64,000 bases of DNA from assembly GCF_900166665.1 (NCBI RefSeq), contig NZ_LT800494.1:2105144-2169143 (forward strand), read 5' to 3'. A program made the translations under genes and the position numbers. Below are positions 61,610 through 64,000 of the stretch, one piece after another (position 1 is the first letter of the stretch; the number at the start of each line of letters is the position of its first letter). This DNA is from Cytobacillus gottheilii. GTDB lineage: Bacteria > Bacillota > Bacilli > Bacillales > Cytobacillaceae. The notes below the pieces were generated by a model. It made no database searches. It had not been told where the DNA came from and saw only the letters and a program-made list of their open reading frames with translations.

Positions 61610-62635
61610 ATGAAATCAAAAAAAATCGGAAGCTATAAAAACGGCCTGAAAAACTGTATTACGGATGTAGAAGGTGTTAAGGTTGGTCATGTGACAATTG
61701 ATGAACCATTGGACCATACAGATGAATATGCCTGTACAGGGGTGACCGCCATTTTACCTCATAGCGGCAATCTCTTTAAAGAAAAAGTGATTGCAGCAAG
61801 CTATGTTATAAATGGGTTTGGGAAAACGACGGGACTTGTGCAGCTTGATGAGCTAGGTACAATAGAATCTCCAATTATGCTGACCAATACGTTTGCTGTC
61901 CCAGCCGTAACTCAAGGAACGCTGCAATATATGCTTCAGCACAATGAGGAAATTGGAGATACAACAGGAACAATTAATATTATTGTAGGGGAATGCAACG
62001 ACAGCTATTTAAATTCTATAAGAACATTCCCTGTAAAGCCGGAAGATGCCATATCAGCAATTGAAAAGGCAGCAGATCATTGTGAAGAAGGAGCAGTTGG
62101 AGCTGGAAAAGGAATGGTCTGTTTTGGCTATAAAGGGGGGATTGGGACAGCATCCAGACAAATACCGTATGTGGATAATCAAGAATTTGTCATTGGCTGC
62201 CTTGTGCTAAGTAATTTTGGCAACCCAGCTGATTTTAATTATAAAAAATACATAAATGATATTGATCCTGATTCAATAAATAAACCAGAAGATGGTTCAA
62301 TCATAATGGTTATAGCTACAGACGTCCCTTTAAGTGATAGACAACTTAAACGGCTGGCCAAAAGAAGTGCGGTTGGTTTAAGCAGAACAGGCAGTCATAT
62401 AAGCCATGGCAGCGGTGATATTGTCATAGCCTTCTCAACGGCCAATAAAGTGCCTCATTACTCTGATGCGTCTTTTACTGAACAAGGCAGCATTATACGT
62501 GAAGAGCAAAAAATCATGGATGACATTTTCTCCTCTACTGCAGATGCAGTAGAAGAAGCAATTATTTCTTCATTAGTAAATGCAAAAACGACCTTAGGTA
62601 GAAAAGAAAGAGTCGTTAAATCAGTAATTGGATAA
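61610..62635 (+). CDS. P1-family aminopeptidase (DmpA-like)
   Basis: A 341-residue Ntn-hydrolase-like peptidase of MEROPS family S58. The precursor self-cleaves before a serine that becomes the nucleophile: the expected site is Gly-Ser in PEDGSIIMVIATDVPLSD (about residue 226). Other family marks are ITDVEGVKVGHVTI at the N-terminus, FGKTTGLVQLDELG, and GAVGAGKGMVCFGYKGGIG. DmpA enzymes remove D- or L-amino acids from peptide N-termini. AAAGAAAGGA precedes the ATG. No linked peptide genes are visible. Confidence 0.88.
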   Translation: MKSKKIGSYKNGLKNCITDVEGVKVGHVTIDEPLDHTDEYACTGVTAILPHSGNLFKEKVIAASYVINGFGKTTGLVQLDELGTIESPIMLTNTFAVPAVTQGTLQYMLQHNEEIGDTTGTINIIVGECNDSYLNSIRTFPVKPEDAISAIEKAADHCEEGAVGAGKGMVCFGYKGGIGTASRQIPYVDNQEFVIGCLVLSNFGNPADFNYKKYINDIDPDSINKPEDGSIIMVIATDVPLSDRQLKRLAKRSAVGLSRTGSHISHGSGDIVIAFSTANKVPHYSDASFTEQGSIIREEQKIMDDIFSSTADAVEEAIISSLVNAKTTLGRKERVVKSVIG

Positions 62636-62650
62636 GAAAATCATTTCATG

Positions 62651-62685
62651 CCGGAAAATCTGCTAATTTTTCCGGTATTTTTTAT
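62651..62685 (+). terminator. Terminator of the DmpA-like gene
   Basis: CCGGAAAA / TTTTCCGG stem followed by TATTTTTTATG. Confidence 0.85.
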
Positions 62686-62703
62686 GTTTTTTTCCTCATA
62701 CTA
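62674..62703 (+). promoter_or_regulatory. Candidate sigma-G promoter of the germination gene
   Basis: CATACTA at 62697-62703 is a full match to the sigma-G -10. GGTATT at 62674-62679, 17 bases upstream, is a partial match to the -35. The -35 overlaps the descending arm of the upstream terminator. Confidence 0.5.
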
Positions 62704-62757
62704 ACAAGTATAAATATTGGCATTACTGCTAACATTCTCTTTCTGGAGTGTGGAAAA

Positions 62758-64000
62758 ATGTTCTGGTCAAGAAAAAAGAATCAAGCTTCAGCAGAGGAAA
62801 AAAAAACAATAGAAACGATTCAGACGGTATTTCATCAATTAAGTGCATCAGATGATTTTAAACAATCTTTTGTTACAAACAAAAATAGAATATTTTGCAT
62901 CGGGTATTATGAAACACTTACCGATTCAAATGTGCTGCATAGCGATATTCTGCCTAACGTGCAAAAAGCAATGAACATTGAAGAGTTTACGTCACTCCTG
63001 CCATTTGAGGATCTGACGATATCCAAAGACGTAACGATCATTCAGGACGCTTTACTGAAAGGATCTGTCTGTATTTTTGAAAGTAAAAGTACACATCAGT
63101 TCTGTTTAATAAAGGCAAAGTCAGCGAAAGAGAGACAGGTAGCACCGCCTGAGGTAGAGTTTAGTGTTGTTGGTCCTAAGGAAGCATTTGTAGAAAGCTA
63201 TGAAACGAATATTCATTTAATTCGTAAAAGATTACCTGTTTCAGATCTAATTGTGAAAGAGAGGACGGTAGGAAGACTCTCAAAAACAAAAGTAGGCGTA
63301 TTATATATTGAAGGCATCGCAAATAAAGAAAATTATAACACTGTTCTTCAGCGGATAGAGGACTTGAATATTGACCAAATTGTTGATAGTTCATATTTGA
63401 CTCAGCTGATTCAAGATAATCAAAATTCACCGTTTCCTCAGTTTATTGATACTGAGCGTCCAGATCGGATTGCCAGTGTGTTAGGAGAAGGAAAAGTTGC
63501 CATTATTGTGGATGGAGCGCCACATGCACTGATCGGCCCTACAACTATATTTGAATTTTTCTCAGCATTTGAGGATTACTATTTAAATTGGCTCGTTGCA
63601 TCGTTTTTTAGATTAGTCCGCTTTTTTGCTGTTTTATTTTCTATTTTGGTCACACCGCTGTATGTAGCGGTATTAACTTATCACTACGAACTGATACCCA
63701 AAGACATGGTTAGCACGCTTGTGACATCACGGACAGCTATACCGCTTCCGCCCATACTTGAAGCACTTATACTAGAGCTGGCGATTGAATTGCTTCGTGA
63801 AGCAGGAGCAAGACTGCCGACAAAGGTTGGACAAACAATCGGTATCGTTGGCGGGATTGTTATTGGTACTGCCTCAGTTGAAGCGGGTTTAACAAGTAAC
63901 GTACTATTAATTATCGTGGCTTTGGCTGCTTTGGCTTCTTTTACTACACCAGTTTATCAAATGGGCAATACGATCCGTCTAATCAGATTCCCTTTTTTGC
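62758..64000 (+). CDS. GerA-family spore germinant receptor subunit A, 3' truncated
   Basis: Open reading frame running off the right edge (414 codons seen). The N-terminal soluble region (about residues 20-280) has the GerA pattern: KSKDVTI-like ISKDVTIIQDALLKG, SFVTNKNRIF, VSDLIVKERTVGRLSKTKV, VLYIEGIANKENY, LGEGKVAIIVDGAPHALIGP. Transmembrane helices begin near residue 284 (WLVASFFRLVRFFAVLF), followed by the conserved LEALILELAIELLREAGARLP and IGIVGGIVIGTASVEAGL. A-subunits of GerA receptors sit in the spore inner membrane and help detect nutrients. The ATG at 62758 follows TGGAGTG. The B and C subunit genes should lie just beyond the window. Confidence 0.92.
   Translation, partial: MFWSRKKNQASAEEKKTIETIQTVFHQLSASDDFKQSFVTNKNRIFCIGYYETLTDSNVLHSDILPNVQKAMNIEEFTSLLPFEDLTISKDVTIIQDALLKGSVCIFESKSTHQFCLIKAKSAKERQVAPPEVEFSVVGPKEAFVESYETNIHLIRKRLPVSDLIVKERTVGRLSKTKVGVLYIEGIANKENYNTVLQRIEDLNIDQIVDSSYLTQLIQDNQNSPFPQFIDTERPDRIASVLGEGKVAIIVDGAPHALIGPTTIFEFFSAFEDYYLNWLVASFFRLVRFFAVLFSILVTPLYVAVLTYHYELIPKDMVSTLVTSRTAIPLPPILEALILELAIELLREAGARLPTKVGQTIGIVGGIVIGTASVEAGLTSNVLLIIVALAALASFTTPVYQMGNTIRLIRFPFL

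Noticed and set aside
1-64000. tRNA, rRNA, CRISPR array or prophage
   Set aside because: No cloverleaf with a CCA end, no 16S/23S signatures, no regular direct repeats with spacers and no phage structural or integrase genes were seen on either strand.

Overview
The window looks like chromosome of an endospore-forming Bacillaceae (Bacillus sensu lato). Base composition is AT-rich, ribosome-binding sites are strong GGAGG types, and TTG/GTG starts are common. The gene content fits: fruRKA, tnrA, cdaS (sporulation diadenylate cyclase), katX-type catalase, cwlO, an IDEAL-domain protein and a GerA-family germinant receptor cut by the right edge. I see no rRNA, tRNA, CRISPR, phage genes or insertion-sequence transposase.

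Layout. 1-3.4 kb: fructose operon fruR(partial)-fruK-fruA. 3.5-3.8 kb: a 29-residue holin-like peptide in a compact type I toxin-antitoxin-like locus. 3.9-5.9 kb: MFS exporter and MOSC protein. 5.9-13 kb: trpEGDCFBA behind two consecutive T-box leaders, both with a UGG (Trp) specifier. 13.1-19.2 kb: cdaS, catalase, class B penicillin-binding protein, small proteins. 19.3-29.1 kb: a nitrate module made of a NarI/HdrE-like membrane cytochrome b, a NasC-type molybdenum catalytic subunit, a four-cluster ferredoxin, a Tat-signal Rieske protein, three small unknown proteins, NarK, and an Nre-like regulatory set with two histidine kinases, a response regulator and a GAF protein. 29.2-31.3 kb (minus strand): chrA with a PadR regulator and two tiny basic proteins. 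31.4-38.2 kb: tnrA, split ThrE-type exporter, ABC exporter, nitrilase plus acetyltransferase, cupin-HD-GYP protein. 38.3-48.4 kb: secreted protein, cwlO, GntR-ABC-permease-ECF sigma operon, methyltransferase, NlpC-like hydrolase, pssA, GIY-YIG protein. 48.4-64 kb: a second molybdopterin oxidoreductase, MATE and TerC transporters, acetate symporter pair, CIRCE-controlled htpG, acetyltransferase, MFS, IDEAL protein, DmpA-type peptidase, gerA-type gene.

How the parts fit. NarK would import nitrate; the NasC-like enzyme would reduce it in the cytoplasm with electrons from quinol via the cytochrome b and the ferredoxin; the NreA/NreC/kinase set would sense nitrate and redox state and switch the operon on. 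Two identical-spacing GGG-N5-CCC dyads 21 bp apart lie upstream of the operon promoter and are candidate response-regulator sites. The subunit set differs from both NarGHI and assimilatory NasBC and is the best candidate here for an uncharacterised system.

The other striking feature is a family of roughly 300-bp palindromic intergenic repeats. Five full or near-full copies, one minimal copy and two left-end fragments lie directly downstream of genes. They have matched inverted ends and compensatory base changes that suggest a folded RNA, and most carry a rho-independent terminator hairpin.
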